32,570 bases of DNA, taken from assembly GCA_003598175.1 (NCBI GenBank), contig QZKN01000093.1, positions 1-32,570 of the forward strand. Reading direction: 5' to 3'. Below are positions 1 to 8,109 of this stretch, piece by piece; position 1 is the first letter of the stretch, and each line of letters begins with the position of its first letter. Under the pieces are notes generated by a model. It saw nothing but the letters and a program-made list of their open reading frames with translations, was not told the DNA's origin and searched no databases. The stretch comes from Candidatus Omnitrophota bacterium. Its GTDB lineage: Bacteria > Hinthialibacterota > Hinthialibacteria > Hinthialibacterales > Hinthialibacteraceae. The position numbers were made by a program, and so were the translations under genes.

Positions 1-56
1 CGGCGTCAAGGCAAGACGGAAACGAGCGGGGTGGGATGAAAACTATTTCTTGAATA
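1..56. other. Left edge, no assignable gene
   Basis: These bases lie downstream of the first minus-strand GTPase gene. Two plus-strand frames run in from the edge and stop within the first 55 bases, so the 3' end of a convergent plus-strand gene is possible. It is too short to identify. No hairpin with a T-tract is visible that could terminate the GTPase operon. Confidence 0.3.
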
Positions 57-1790
57 TTATATCCGGGTAATTGCTTGTTTTTTCATGCGATTGCCGTGAT
101 CCATCTCCGTCTTCAATTCCTGTTCGATTCGTTGCAACCGATCGGATTTTTCCGCCAGTTTTGAGCGTAGCTCCTGCAACGGATGCGATAAGACCTCCGC
201 CAGCCACGGCAGGAATTGTTCGTACCAGCTGTTGCGAAATTCTTCTTGACCCTCTTTCAACGCCGACCGCGCGCCGCGGGAATAGAGAAGAATCAACCAG
301 ACGGTGTAAAAGATCAGCAGAAAACAGAAATTGACCAGCAGCGCCGAGGCGCTGATCAGCGAAATCAGAATTCCGATCAGGTCAAAGAAACTGGCAAACG
401 AAAACCAACTTTCCTCGTGACGGATGAGTTGATAGAGCAGCGGCTGCAGCAGCGGAAACCAAATCAACGGAAAATAGGCCATGAATTTTCTTGCCGGGCC
501 GGGCGCGGTAATGCCCTGCGCCAGCCGCTCCGTCACGCGGTCTTCGTGATCCCGTACCAATTCCCGGCATACGGGATCGAGCAGTTCCGCATAATCTCGC
601 ATTTCTCCGAATTCCTGCGCCAACAGTGGAAATCGGTCTTCGATACAATCGCGTATGTCCTGCATCCGCGCCGCAGCGGAGCGGTTTTGAAAGCGCAACA
701 GCTCCTGCGATAAATCCGGCGTCTCTTTTTGTGTATGCGACGACGCGAACCGCCCGCTCAAGACCGAAACCACACCTGCGAGTGGATAAAAAAGGCTGCG
801 CAATACCGGCCAACCTTCCACGCGGCGGGAAAACAACTCGCCGCCGATGCGCTGCCGCCGTTGTTCCAGCGTCAACACGCGCCGGCAGACGGTTTCGCAA
901 TAATCGTCGGAAAATTCATCGCCGATCCGAGTGCGGATCAAGTCGAGCGCCTTGTCCACCATCTCGATTTTCGCGGTCAGCGAATAATGTTCGTCGATGC
1001 GGGAAAGGTTTTTTTCGAATTCCGCCGTAAGGTTCTTGATTTTGGCTTTGGCGATCTCTTCCGGCGAATGGATGCGAATCAGGCGGTTATGCAGAATGGG
1101 AAAATCGTATTTGTCAGGGGAAAGCGCCGAAATCAGCAACAAACGATCGGGCTGCGGAGGCGGAACATGCCGCTTCACGCATTCGCGCGTGAGATATTCC
1201 CGCACTTCCTTGCGCACCGTGTTCAAATCCGCCCGCTGTTCCAGCTGGTCGATTTTATTGAGCGCCACATAATAATTTTCGCTGCTTTGCGCCACCGCCG
1301 TCAATTGATCCAAAAATTCGTGGTCGCCGTATTTGCGCGGAGAGACGACCCATACGATCGATTGCAAATATTTGCTCAACCGCTGCACGTCGTCGCGATG
1401 GGTGATGAAACGGCTGTCGAAATCGGGAAAATCGATCAGCACCACATTGCGCAATTCGTTGCGTTCGTGCGAGATAAAATTCAGATGCTCCTTCATGTCC
1501 ATCGCCAGACGTTTTCGCAGGTCGGCCAAGTCATTTTTGTGGCAGTACGCGACGGCAATTTTGGTACCTTCATCGAGGATGTCCGTATCGATGGAAATCC
1601 GCGCGCCCGCCAGCTGATTGATGAGGGAGGTTTTCCCCACATCTTTCCCGCCGACGATGCCATACAAAAACAGGGAATCCTCCTCGGCCGTTCCCGCTTG
1701 AAACGAGAGCGGCGGCGATGCGAGTCCCGTCAGCTGAGCCAATTCCTGATTCAGTTGGTCCAATTGTGTACGCAGCGTTTGAATGTTCAT
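57..1790 (-). CDS. Dynamin-like GTPase with C-terminal membrane segments
   Basis: A 577-residue GTPase of the dynamin/GBP-like class, second gene of a tandem pair. The sequence shows a P-loop GGKDVGKT (residues 47-54), a G3-like DFPDFD at 120-125 that has Asp where the usual DxxG has Gly, and a canonical G4 NKID at 178-181. A hydrophobic patch lies at about 327-346. Two strongly hydrophobic stretches at about 437-456 and 468-504 can form membrane hairpins, and a charged probable coiled coil covers 505-570. This order (GTPase, helical middle, membrane hairpin, coiled coil) is typical of bacterial dynamin-like proteins that bind and remodel membranes. Membrane remodelling is inferred from that family. 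The ATG at 1790 lies 25 nt after the stop of the upstream GTPase gene, so the two are probably cotranscribed. The exact subfamily is not clear. Confidence 0.8.
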   Translation of the reverse strand: MNIQTLRTQLDQLNQELAQLTGLASPPLSFQAGTAEEDSLFLYGIVGGKDVGKTSLINQLAGARISIDTDILDEGTKIAVAYCHKNDLADLRKRLAMDMKEHLNFISHERNELRNVVLIDFPDFDSRFITHRDDVQRLSKYLQSIVWVVSPRKYGDHEFLDQLTAVAQSSENYYVALNKIDQLEQRADLNTVRKEVREYLTRECVKRHVPPPQPDRLLLISALSPDKYDFPILHNRLIRIHSPEEIAKAKIKNLTAEFEKNLSRIDEHYSLTAKIEMVDKALDLIRTRIGDEFSDDYCETVCRRVLTLEQRRQRIGGELFSRRVEGWPVLRSLFYPLAGVVSVLSGRFASSHTQKETPDLSQELLRFQNRSAAARMQDIRDCIEDRFPLLAQEFGEMRDYAELLDPVCRELVRDHEDRVTERLAQGITAPGPARKFMAYFPLIWFPLLQPLLYQLIRHEESWFSFASFFDLIGILISLISASALLVNFCFLLIFYTVWLILLYSRGARSALKEGQEEFRNSWYEQFLPWLAEVLSHPLQELRSKLAEKSDRLQRIEQELKTEMDHGNRMKKQAITRI

Positions 1791-1815
1791 TTGACTCTCG
1801 TTTTTATGTGGTATG

Positions 1816-3483
1816 TTACCGATATTCGCTACATGTTTTCAGCGCGTTCATCAGCGAATCCGATTCGTCCAGAACCGTATTCTTGCAGATTTCCTCCAAT
1901 TCAAGGCCGATCTCCGCGAGACGTTGCCGGATCAAATCCTGAATCTGTCTTTGAAAGCGGCGTTTTTGCTGTTCAAATTTGCCCAACGGCAAATAATTGA
2001 AGGCGCTGGGAACCAGCAGCCAGCTGCCGAATCCCGGCAACGTAAACGTATCGGCGACCAGCGCGACAGCCAAAAAGACGGAAACCAGCGGATCGTTTTT
2101 CACCGAACCGGCAAGCGTATCCGACGAGATCAATTCCTTGCATCGCTTTTCGAATTCATTGACGATCACGCTCACCGCATTTTCCAGACTCTCGTCGGTT
2201 TCCTTTTTCGGAAAAATGCGAATCGCGGGCGCGATTTCCTGAATGGATTTGTATCCATCGATTTGGCGCGTCGCCGCGGCAATTTTTTCTGCGCATCGAG
2301 CGAGGCGATTGCGAATTTCCTTGCACAATTTATCGACGTCGGGTCGCAACACGTGCGATAACAGCTGCTCTCGCTTATCGCCGAACGAGAGTTGAAAACT
2401 CTGTTTGATCGAACCGGTATTCACGATGCGCCGCAAAAATTGATACGCATTGCTGACCGCGAAGCGTTTCAATCCCAAATGCCGCAAGACTTGAATCACA
2501 TCGTCGGGAAGAATGTTTTCAATGGGGATCGTCGTATCTTTGGCGAGGAAATCATCGGTCAAAGAGGCGACGGTTCTCTTCATTTGGCCGAATACCTGCG
2601 ATCGGCGTTGATTTTCCTTTACCAACGATCGCGCCAGTTCTCCCAATTGTTTGAAAAGCGGCGCGTCAGGCGCGGGCTGCAGCAATCGCGTCAATGCGGT
2701 TTTGAATTGTAAAAACGCAAGTTCCTGATCGAATCGGTCTTTTCCAATCAGCAACGGGAGCAGATAAATCGTATCCACGCCGAAAAATGTTTTGGTATTC
2801 TGCATATCCGGATGATGCAATTCCACGCGATCCCGTCCGCGATGATTCAAGACGCACAAGCGATGTTGTTGATATTCATTCGCCAGTTGCGCGGGATATT
2901 CATAATCGCGGTGATAAATGGTTTCATCGTCGACCAGAAAAATCACCGCATCCAGCCAGGGTTGCAGCTGCAGCGCAACGAGTTTCTCTTCGCGAGAAAC
3001 CGTGGTGTTGATGTCCGGAAGATCGAACAACAGGAGCTGGTAAAACGCGCTTTTTTCCGTGGATACCAGCGTGATTCCGTTCGGTTTCCCATTCGTGGGC
3101 GGCGTATCGACCGTGGAATAGGTTTTTCGCTCGAAGGCCGTAAGCAACAAACGTCCGATGCGCTCTTCCACGATGTTCAGCGCTTGAAAAAAGGTATGAT
3201 GCGCCAAACCGACCGGTCCGCTGGTGTTATGGGCGCGCCAGCCGGTCACACTGATATCCGCTTCCGCCAGGCTGTTGAACAGGGTGGATTTTCCCGTGCC
3301 GGTACAACCGATCAGCCCCATAAAAATAGGGCGATTGGGACCTAATTTATCGCGCAACGTCACGATGGAAGCAACGTTGAGCAACGAATCGGTGATTTCG
3401 GGAATCAAAAACAAGCCGCGAAGCCGATCGGCTGACAAAATGAATGACTGAGCAGCATCAAGGACCCGCGCGCTGGAAACCAT
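1816..3483 (-). CDS. Dynamin-like GTPase, first of tandem pair
   Basis: A 555-residue P-loop GTPase. Visible motifs are the P-loop GCTGTGKST (59-67), a G3-like DLPDIN (154-159, Asp in place of the DxxG Gly, as in its partner) and a degenerate G4 in VLNHRGRD (211-218), where the usual NKxD is disturbed. A hydrophobic stretch at about 464-500 contains Gly and Pro breaks and could insert into a membrane. Basic and amphipathic helices follow, rich in Gln and Arg. Bacterial dynamin-like proteins often occur as adjacent non-identical pairs that assemble together. The partner 25 nt downstream keeps an intact NKID, so the pair may be asymmetric in nucleotide binding. The start is the ATG at 3483. Function beyond membrane-associated GTPase is inference. 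Confidence 0.75.
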   Translation of the reverse strand: MVSSARVLDAAQSFILSADRLRGLFLIPEITDSLLNVASIVTLRDKLGPNRPIFMGLIGCTGTGKSTLFNSLAEADISVTGWRAHNTSGPVGLAHHTFFQALNIVEERIGRLLLTAFERKTYSTVDTPPTNGKPNGITLVSTEKSAFYQLLLFDLPDINTTVSREEKLVALQLQPWLDAVIFLVDDETIYHRDYEYPAQLANEYQQHRLCVLNHRGRDRVELHHPDMQNTKTFFGVDTIYLLPLLIGKDRFDQELAFLQFKTALTRLLQPAPDAPLFKQLGELARSLVKENQRRSQVFGQMKRTVASLTDDFLAKDTTIPIENILPDDVIQVLRHLGLKRFAVSNAYQFLRRIVNTGSIKQSFQLSFGDKREQLLSHVLRPDVDKLCKEIRNRLARCAEKIAAATRQIDGYKSIQEIAPAIRIFPKKETDESLENAVSVIVNEFEKRCKELISSDTLAGSVKNDPLVSVFLAVALVADTFTLPGFGSWLLVPSAFNYLPLGKFEQQKRRFQRQIQDLIRQRLAEIGLELEEICKNTVLDESDSLMNALKTCSEYR

Positions 3484-3761
3484 AATTCGTTTTTTCCCTT
3501 TTCCTTTGTATACTCCGCTTTTCGCGGATTTATTTCACTGCTGAACCTTTGAAATGGTCATGACCGGTCGCTTTGTGAATTATGAAAATGATCCAAACAA
3601 GGACGGGAAACAACGCTGCCCTTGCCATCCAGGCGCATTTTCATATACAAAGATCATGATCGGTTGATCACACCGAACGACACAAATATTACGCCGCCGT
3701 CTCGGCGGTATTTTCTGCAAAAACGCTTGAAAAATTTGATCGTTTGCGAGTAATAGTACGA
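3484..3761. other. Divergent intergenic region with palindromes
   Basis: This region separates the minus-strand GTPase operon from the plus-strand glycosyltransferase and must hold promoters for both, although no convincing -35/-10 pair was found. It contains two 10-bp perfect palindromes sharing the core TCATGA: GGTCATGACC at 3556-3565 and GATCATGATC at 3652-3661. It also has a TGATCA palindrome at 3665-3670, a small hairpin TCCGC/GCGGA at 3514-3528, and a tight hairpin CCGCCG-TCT-CGGCGG at 3694-3708. Operator function is only a possibility. Confidence 0.3.
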
Positions 3762-5285
3762 ATGTTACAAGCGATTCGAAAATTGCAAAGCCGTTCTTTT
3801 CCATCCGACCGCGAGTTGTGGAATCACGTGGACTCGATGGCGTTGTTTATGCTGTTTTTGTTGGTTTCAGTAACGGTTTTAATTCTTTCTCAATTGGTTT
3901 TGCAGGATTTTCCCAACTCGGCCGATGAACATGCCTACCTTTTTCAAGCACAAATTTTTGCCGCGGGAACGATCTCCGTTCCCGCCCAGCCCCAGCAGGA
4001 ATTTTTCTCTCCATTTTACATCCATACTTACCAAAATACCGTATTTTCCATCTTCCCACCGGGCTGGCCGCTTTTGTTGTCCCTCGGCGTTCGTTGCGGT
4101 TATCCGCAAATCGTGAACCCTGTCATTGCGGGGCTTACGGTTCCCGCTCTTTATTTTCTCAGTTGGCTTCTATTTGGACGACGAAACGCATGGATAACGG
4201 TTTTATTGGTTATTTTGTCACCCTTTTTTCTGTTCAACAGCGCCTCGTATTTCTCCCATCCCGCCTGTTTTTTGGGAATTCTGCTCATGACGTCGGGTTT
4301 CGTGCTCTGGCTGCGGTCGGAACAAGTGATTTTTGCCGTCATGGCGGGTTTTTTCTTTTCTGGCGCGTTTACGATTCGCGAATTGACCGCATCGGCGCTT
4401 TCTATCGTCTTGTTTGTATCCATCTTCTCGCAAACGAAAAGAAAACTTATTTTTATTTTGTATTTTTTCATGGGCGCCATGCCGTTGTTGAGCTGGTATC
4501 TTTGGTATAACGCCGAATTATCAGGAAGTTGGTTTGTCCCGCCGCGTTTTTTAATGCCCGGCGAGCGGCTCGGTTTTGGCTTTCGAGAAATCCGCGTGTT
4601 TGATTATGTCAGGGAGCAATACTTCGGTCCATCGAATGCATTATCGAACCTCATGCTCAATCTTGGCCGTCTTTTGATTTGGACTTTCCCGTTCACGCCC
4701 ATCCTTGCGGCATACGGTTTGATTCGAAAAAGCAATCAAAAATGGTTCCGAACGTTGGCGTCTGTCTTGATCTGTCTGCCGGCGGTTTACTTTTTTTATC
4801 CCTCGGACGGTGGAAATCAATATGGTCCGCGTTTTTATTACGAATCGTTGGGATTTCTAGCCATGCCGGCCGCCGAGGCGATCCTTTTGCTGAAGGAATA
4901 TGGTAAAAACAGGGCAAAACGACGCCTGATGAAAACCATAGTCTTGTTTATTCTCATCATTCATGTAATAGTGATGGCGCAGATCACCTTTGATTTCGCC
5001 CAACAAATATACCAGCGTAGAACTCTTTTTCGCTTGGTGGAACGGCGAAATTTACATCACGCCATCGTTTTTGTCGGCGCTAGCAGCGGAACGATGACGC
5101 AGGGTGATTTGATACGGAATCCGCCGGAATTATCCGCTGCGAACGTGCTTTATGCATGGGACCAAGGTAAAAAAAATCGGGAATTGATGGACCGGTTTCC
5201 CGAACGTTCGTTTTATTTCTTCGGTTACGACCGGATAAATGGAAGCCATTATATCACTCCGATCCGTCCGAATCCGGAGAAATGA
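3762..5285 (+). CDS. GT-C family membrane glycosyltransferase (PMT/ArnT-like)
   Basis: A polytopic membrane protein of about 507 residues. The first membrane helix is at about 25-46, followed at once by an acidic loop with SADEHAYLFQA (Asp55, Glu56, His57). An acidic loop after the first helix is the catalytic landmark of GT39/GT83-type glycosyltransferases, which move sugars or mannose-like groups from polyprenyl-phosphate donors on the outer face of the inner membrane. PPGWP in the next loop is also typical. Many hydrophobic helices follow, and a soluble tail of about 90 residues ends the protein. A TTG at 3744 is in frame, but the ATG at 3762 gives a more natural N-terminus (MLQAIRKL). Neither has a strong Shine-Dalgarno. 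The acceptor and sugar cannot be told from sequence. The lipid A genes downstream make an envelope role plausible. Confidence 0.72.
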   Translation: MLQAIRKLQSRSFPSDRELWNHVDSMALFMLFLLVSVTVLILSQLVLQDFPNSADEHAYLFQAQIFAAGTISVPAQPQQEFFSPFYIHTYQNTVFSIFPPGWPLLLSLGVRCGYPQIVNPVIAGLTVPALYFLSWLLFGRRNAWITVLLVILSPFFLFNSASYFSHPACFLGILLMTSGFVLWLRSEQVIFAVMAGFFFSGAFTIRELTASALSIVLFVSIFSQTKRKLIFILYFFMGAMPLLSWYLWYNAELSGSWFVPPRFLMPGERLGFGFREIRVFDYVREQYFGPSNALSNLMLNLGRLLIWTFPFTPILAAYGLIRKSNQKWFRTLASVLICLPAVYFFYPSDGGNQYGPRFYYESLGFLAMPAAEAILLLKEYGKNRAKRRLMKTIVLFILIIHVIVMAQITFDFAQQIYQRRTLFRLVERRNLHHAIVFVGASSGTMTQGDLIRNPPELSAANVLYAWDQGKKNRELMDRFPERSFYFFGYDRINGSHYITPIRPNPEK

Positions 5286-5413
5286 AATGAAGGCTGATCC
5301 GACTCCATTTCTCGTACCCTGGAAACGGTTTTCGTATCAGGTAGACTGTAGAATACATAAAACGTGATATATCCCATATTTTAATGGTAACCAGAGAAAG
5401 CGGAAAGAAATCA

Positions 5414-6334
5414 ATGTGTAAAACCCTCCCGGCAATCTCCATCAACGGAACGCTTTATTCTCGGGAAAACGCAAACGTATCGGTTTTCGATCATGGTTTT
5501 TTGTATGGCGACGGCGTTTTCGAGGGAATTCGAATTTACGGCGGCAAGATATTCCGTGCGGACCGTCATGTCACCCGCTTGTTTCGTTCGGCAAAAGTAT
5601 TAGACTTACCTATTGGATGGACGCGAGAGGAAATCGTCGAGGAAATTCGCAAAACGGCTCGCGAGTGGGCGGCAATCAACGGCGTGGACGTCAGAAACAA
5701 TGACGATCCGCTGTATGTCCGCGTGGTGGTCAGCCGCGGCGACGGCGATTTGGGATTGGATCCGCGGAAATGCCCGAAACCAAACGTCGTGGTTATCGTC
5801 GACCGGATCAAACTCTATGCAAAAGAGCAATATGAAAACGGCCTGGCATTGGTGACGACCGCCATCCGTCGCAATTTGCCCGATACGCTTCCACCACAAG
5901 TCAAATCGCTGAATTATTTGAGTAACGTCCTGGCGAAGTTGGACGCCAACCGAGAAAATGCGGCGGAGGCGATCTTTTTTAACACACAAGGCTACGTCGC
6001 GGAAGCGACGGCGGATAATTTGTTCATCGTGAGTAATGGCGAGGTCGTTACTCCGCCGATTTCGGATGGCGCGCTGCCCGGCATCACACGGGAAGCGGTG
6101 CTCGAACTGGCCGCGGAACTCTCCATTCCCAGGCGGGAATGGCATATTACGATGCCGGATTTATTCTGCGCCGATGAATGCTTCCTTACGGGCACCGCGG
6201 CCAGAGTCGTTCCGGTCACCGCCATCAATGCTCGCACGATCGGAAACGGGCGTCCCGGTCCCATCACGCATCGTTTGATGGAAGCCTTCGTGGATTTGAC
6301 TTGCCGAGACGGCGTCTGTATTTATGATAAGTGA
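5414..6334 (+). CDS. ilvE: Class IV PLP aminotransferase, branched-chain type
   Basis: A fold-type IV PLP enzyme of 306 residues, closest in motif pattern to branched-chain amino acid aminotransferase, which exchanges the amino group between Leu/Ile/Val and 2-oxoglutarate. Visible signatures are FDHGFLYGDGVFEGIR (25-40), the PLP lysine K164 in VKSLNYLSN, Glu197 in EATADN, and the phosphate-binding TGTAA loop at 259-263. An ATG at 5384 is in frame. The ATG at 5414 follows GGAAAG with good spacing and gives the usual family N-terminus, so it is preferred. It heads the long plus-strand block, 42 nt before mcsA. A D-amino-acid transaminase or aminodeoxychorismate lyase role cannot be excluded, since these share the fold. 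The GVFEGIR motif favours IlvE. Confidence 0.82.
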   Translation: MCKTLPAISINGTLYSRENANVSVFDHGFLYGDGVFEGIRIYGGKIFRADRHVTRLFRSAKVLDLPIGWTREEIVEEIRKTAREWAAINGVDVRNNDDPLYVRVVVSRGDGDLGLDPRKCPKPNVVVIVDRIKLYAKEQYENGLALVTTAIRRNLPDTLPPQVKSLNYLSNVLAKLDANRENAAEAIFFNTQGYVAEATADNLFIVSNGEVVTPPISDGALPGITREAVLELAAELSIPRREWHITMPDLFCADECFLTGTAARVVPVTAINARTIGNGRPGPITHRLMEAFVDLTCRDGVCIYDK

Positions 6335-6376
6335 AACAATGTGGATTTAAGTAAAGAAGTGATTTAGGAAATCATC

Positions 6377-6895
6377 ATGATTTGCGAGGTTTGCAAAAAA
6401 AAACCGGCCAAAATTCATGTGACGCAGATTAAGGACAAACAGAAAGTGACGATCCATATCTGTCAGGACTGCGCTCATGCGAAAGGGGTGGCCGGGCCGG
6501 CCATCAATACATCGTTTTCCGTCGAGCAATTGTTGGCGGGCTTCATGAAAACGCAAACAAGCGAAAGCGGCGAGATCGCGAATCAGGAAACCTGTCCTTC
6601 CTGCGGTTTATCGTATCGCGCGTTTAAGGAAAGCGGCCGCCTGGGATGCTCCCTATGTTATGATACGTTCTCTGTTCAACTCCGGCCGCTGCTGCAAAAA
6701 GTACAAAAGGAAATTCGCCATCTGGGAAAAGTTCCCAATAAAGGGGATAATCGGACGACGATGCGACGGAGCGTCTCGGACTTGCGATTGCAGTTGAAAG
6801 AAGCCGTCGGCCAGGAAAATTTCGAACTGGCAGCCCATTTGCGTGACCAAATTCGGCAAATGGAGAATCAAATCTCACAATCCAACGAAGTTTGA
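6377..6895 (+). CDS. mcsA: McsA, zinc-binding activator of protein arginine kinase
   Basis: A 172-residue protein with four CxxC pairs (C3/C6, C29/C32, C73/C76, C91/C94) and a C-terminal UVR motif at about 133-167, the McsA architecture. In Bacillus and relatives McsA binds zinc and activates the McsB kinase, and its UVR segment contacts ClpC and partners. The start ATG has AGGAAA about 8 nt upstream. It lies directly before mcsB and clpC. The usual ctsR repressor gene of the Firmicutes ctsR-mcsA-mcsB-clpC operon is missing here and is replaced by an aminotransferase gene. No CtsR-type direct repeat was recognised upstream, so regulation probably differs. Identification is firm from motifs and context. 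Confidence 0.9.
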   Translation: MICEVCKKKPAKIHVTQIKDKQKVTIHICQDCAHAKGVAGPAINTSFSVEQLLAGFMKTQTSESGEIANQETCPSCGLSYRAFKESGRLGCSLCYDTFSVQLRPLLQKVQKEIRHLGKVPNKGDNRTTMRRSVSDLRLQLKEAVGQENFELAAHLRDQIRQMENQISQSNEV

Positions 6896-6908
6896 ATTGT
6901 ATAAATTT

Positions 6909-6920
6909 ACCCGTACGGGT
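6909..6920. repeat. 12-bp perfect palindrome between mcsA and mcsB
   Basis: ACCCGTACGGGT is a perfect inverted repeat in the 33-nt gap between the two genes, ending 8 nt before the mcsB start. It could form only a weak four-pair hairpin, so it is not a terminator. It might affect mcsB initiation or be a protein-binding site, but nothing else supports this. Confidence 0.35.
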
Positions 6921-6928
6921 TTACTATT

Positions 6929-7993
6929 ATGGAATTACCCAAATCATTCCTTTCCGGCTGTGGGTGGTTAAAAACCGGCGATCGGAATAACGACCTGGTG
7001 ATCAGTTCCCGCATTCGTTTGGCCAGGAACATCGAAGGATTCCCGTTTTCGCAATGGGCATCCTCTTCGGATTTGAAACGCATTGCGGAGCAGGTGCGGG
7101 AAGCGATCAACCATAGCGCCTGCCTGCGAAACGCCAATCTTATCGCCATCGAAGAACTGGAATCCGTTGACCGCCACTTTCTTGCGGAACGATATATGAT
7201 CAGTCAGGAGCTGGCGAAGAGCGGGATCGAGCGGTACGTGGCCATCAATCCCGAACAAACGTCCGCATTGATGATCAACGAGGAAGACCATATTCGGCTG
7301 CAGGTGTTGATGGCCGGCTCGAATTTGAACCACGTCTGGAACCTGATCAGTTCCATCGATGGTGAATTGGAAGAATCTCTCGATTTCTGCTTTTCCAACA
7401 CGTTCGGTTATCTTACCGCTTGTCCCACGAATGTGGGAACGGGAATCCGCTGTTCGGTCATGGTTCATCTTCCGGCGCTGGTCATTACCCGAAAAATTGA
7501 AAAAGTATTGAGCGCGGTCACCCAAATCGGGTTGACCGTCCGCGGTTTGTCCGGCGAAGGCAGCGACATCGCCGGAAATCTTTTTCAAATCTCCAATCAA
7601 TGGACCCTGGGCATTTCCGAAAAAGAAACCATCGAGAAAATCGGGAAAATATTACATCAAATCGTCGAGCAGGAACGGTTGGCGCAGAAACAAATGATGG
7701 ACGACAACCGCGTCGCTCTCGAAGATAAAATCTGGCGCGCCTATGCGCTCTTGCGCTACGCGAAGGTCATCAGTTCCAACGAAGCCGTCGAACTGCTTTC
7801 TTCCATCCGTTTCGGAAGAAATATGGGAATCCTGAAAGCGCCTTCGTATGAACAACTGAACGAAATGTTGATTCAGGTTCGTCCGGCGCACTTGCAGAAA
7901 CGAGCTGGGAAACAATTAACGATGGTGGAACGCGACGAATACCGCGCCGAACTGATTCGCGGATGGATGGAAAACGGGCAATCAACAGCATAA
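6929..7993 (+). CDS. mcsB: McsB, protein arginine kinase
   Basis: A 354-residue phosphagen-kinase-fold enzyme that phosphorylates arginine side chains of proteins and so marks them for ClpCP degradation. The sequence shows SSRIRLARN (26-34) in the ATP-binding region, NEEDH with catalytic Glu119 (117-121), CPTNVGTG with Cys165, and GLSGEGSDIAGNLFQISNQ (206-224). Near the C-terminus RDEYRA (335-340) matches the RDxxRA motif that binds phosphoarginine allosterically in McsB and is absent from metabolic creatine/arginine kinases. The length matches the family. The ATG at 6929 lacks a clear Shine-Dalgarno, so translation may be coupled to mcsA. All motifs look intact, so an active arginine-phosphorylation system is expected in this LPS-bearing organism. 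Confidence 0.93.
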   Translation: MELPKSFLSGCGWLKTGDRNNDLVISSRIRLARNIEGFPFSQWASSSDLKRIAEQVREAINHSACLRNANLIAIEELESVDRHFLAERYMISQELAKSGIERYVAINPEQTSALMINEEDHIRLQVLMAGSNLNHVWNLISSIDGELEESLDFCFSNTFGYLTACPTNVGTGIRCSVMVHLPALVITRKIEKVLSAVTQIGLTVRGLSGEGSDIAGNLFQISNQWTLGISEKETIEKIGKILHQIVEQERLAQKQMMDDNRVALEDKIWRAYALLRYAKVISSNEAVELLSSIRFGRNMGILKAPSYEQLNEMLIQVRPAHLQKRAGKQLTMVERDEYRAELIRGWMENGQSTA

Positions 7994-8095
7994 TGCGATA
8001 TCCATACATGGTGGAACGATAGTAGAGGGATTTCTCTTTTGCGAGTGATCTCAAGAAAGAGGAGAGGGGTGGGTTTGTTTCCCATCCGATTTTTC

Positions 8096-8100
8096 AGGAG
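8096..8100 (+). promoter_or_regulatory. Shine-Dalgarno of clpC
   Basis: AGGAG lies 9 nt before the ATG at 8110 and fixes that start. The 116-nt gap between mcsB and clpC shows no clear promoter, CIRCE element or terminator. Confidence 0.6.
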
Positions 8101-8109
8101 TAGAGAATT

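Noticed and set aside
729..2000. Long plus-strand open frame (423 codons) opposite the first GTPase gene
   Set aside because: It is antisense to a gene with clear GTPase motifs, has a composition rich in Arg, Gln and His typical of shadow frames, and shows no domain.
3580..3804. Small minus-strand frame of 74 codons in the divergent region
   Set aside because: It overlaps the start of the glycosyltransferase gene, has no Shine-Dalgarno and has no recognisable feature.
5286..5413. CtsR or CIRCE operator, or an amino-acid leader, upstream of the aminotransferase-mcsA-mcsB-clpC block
   Set aside because: No AGGTCAAA-type direct repeat, no GAGTGC inverted repeat and no leader hairpin/terminator pair was seen.
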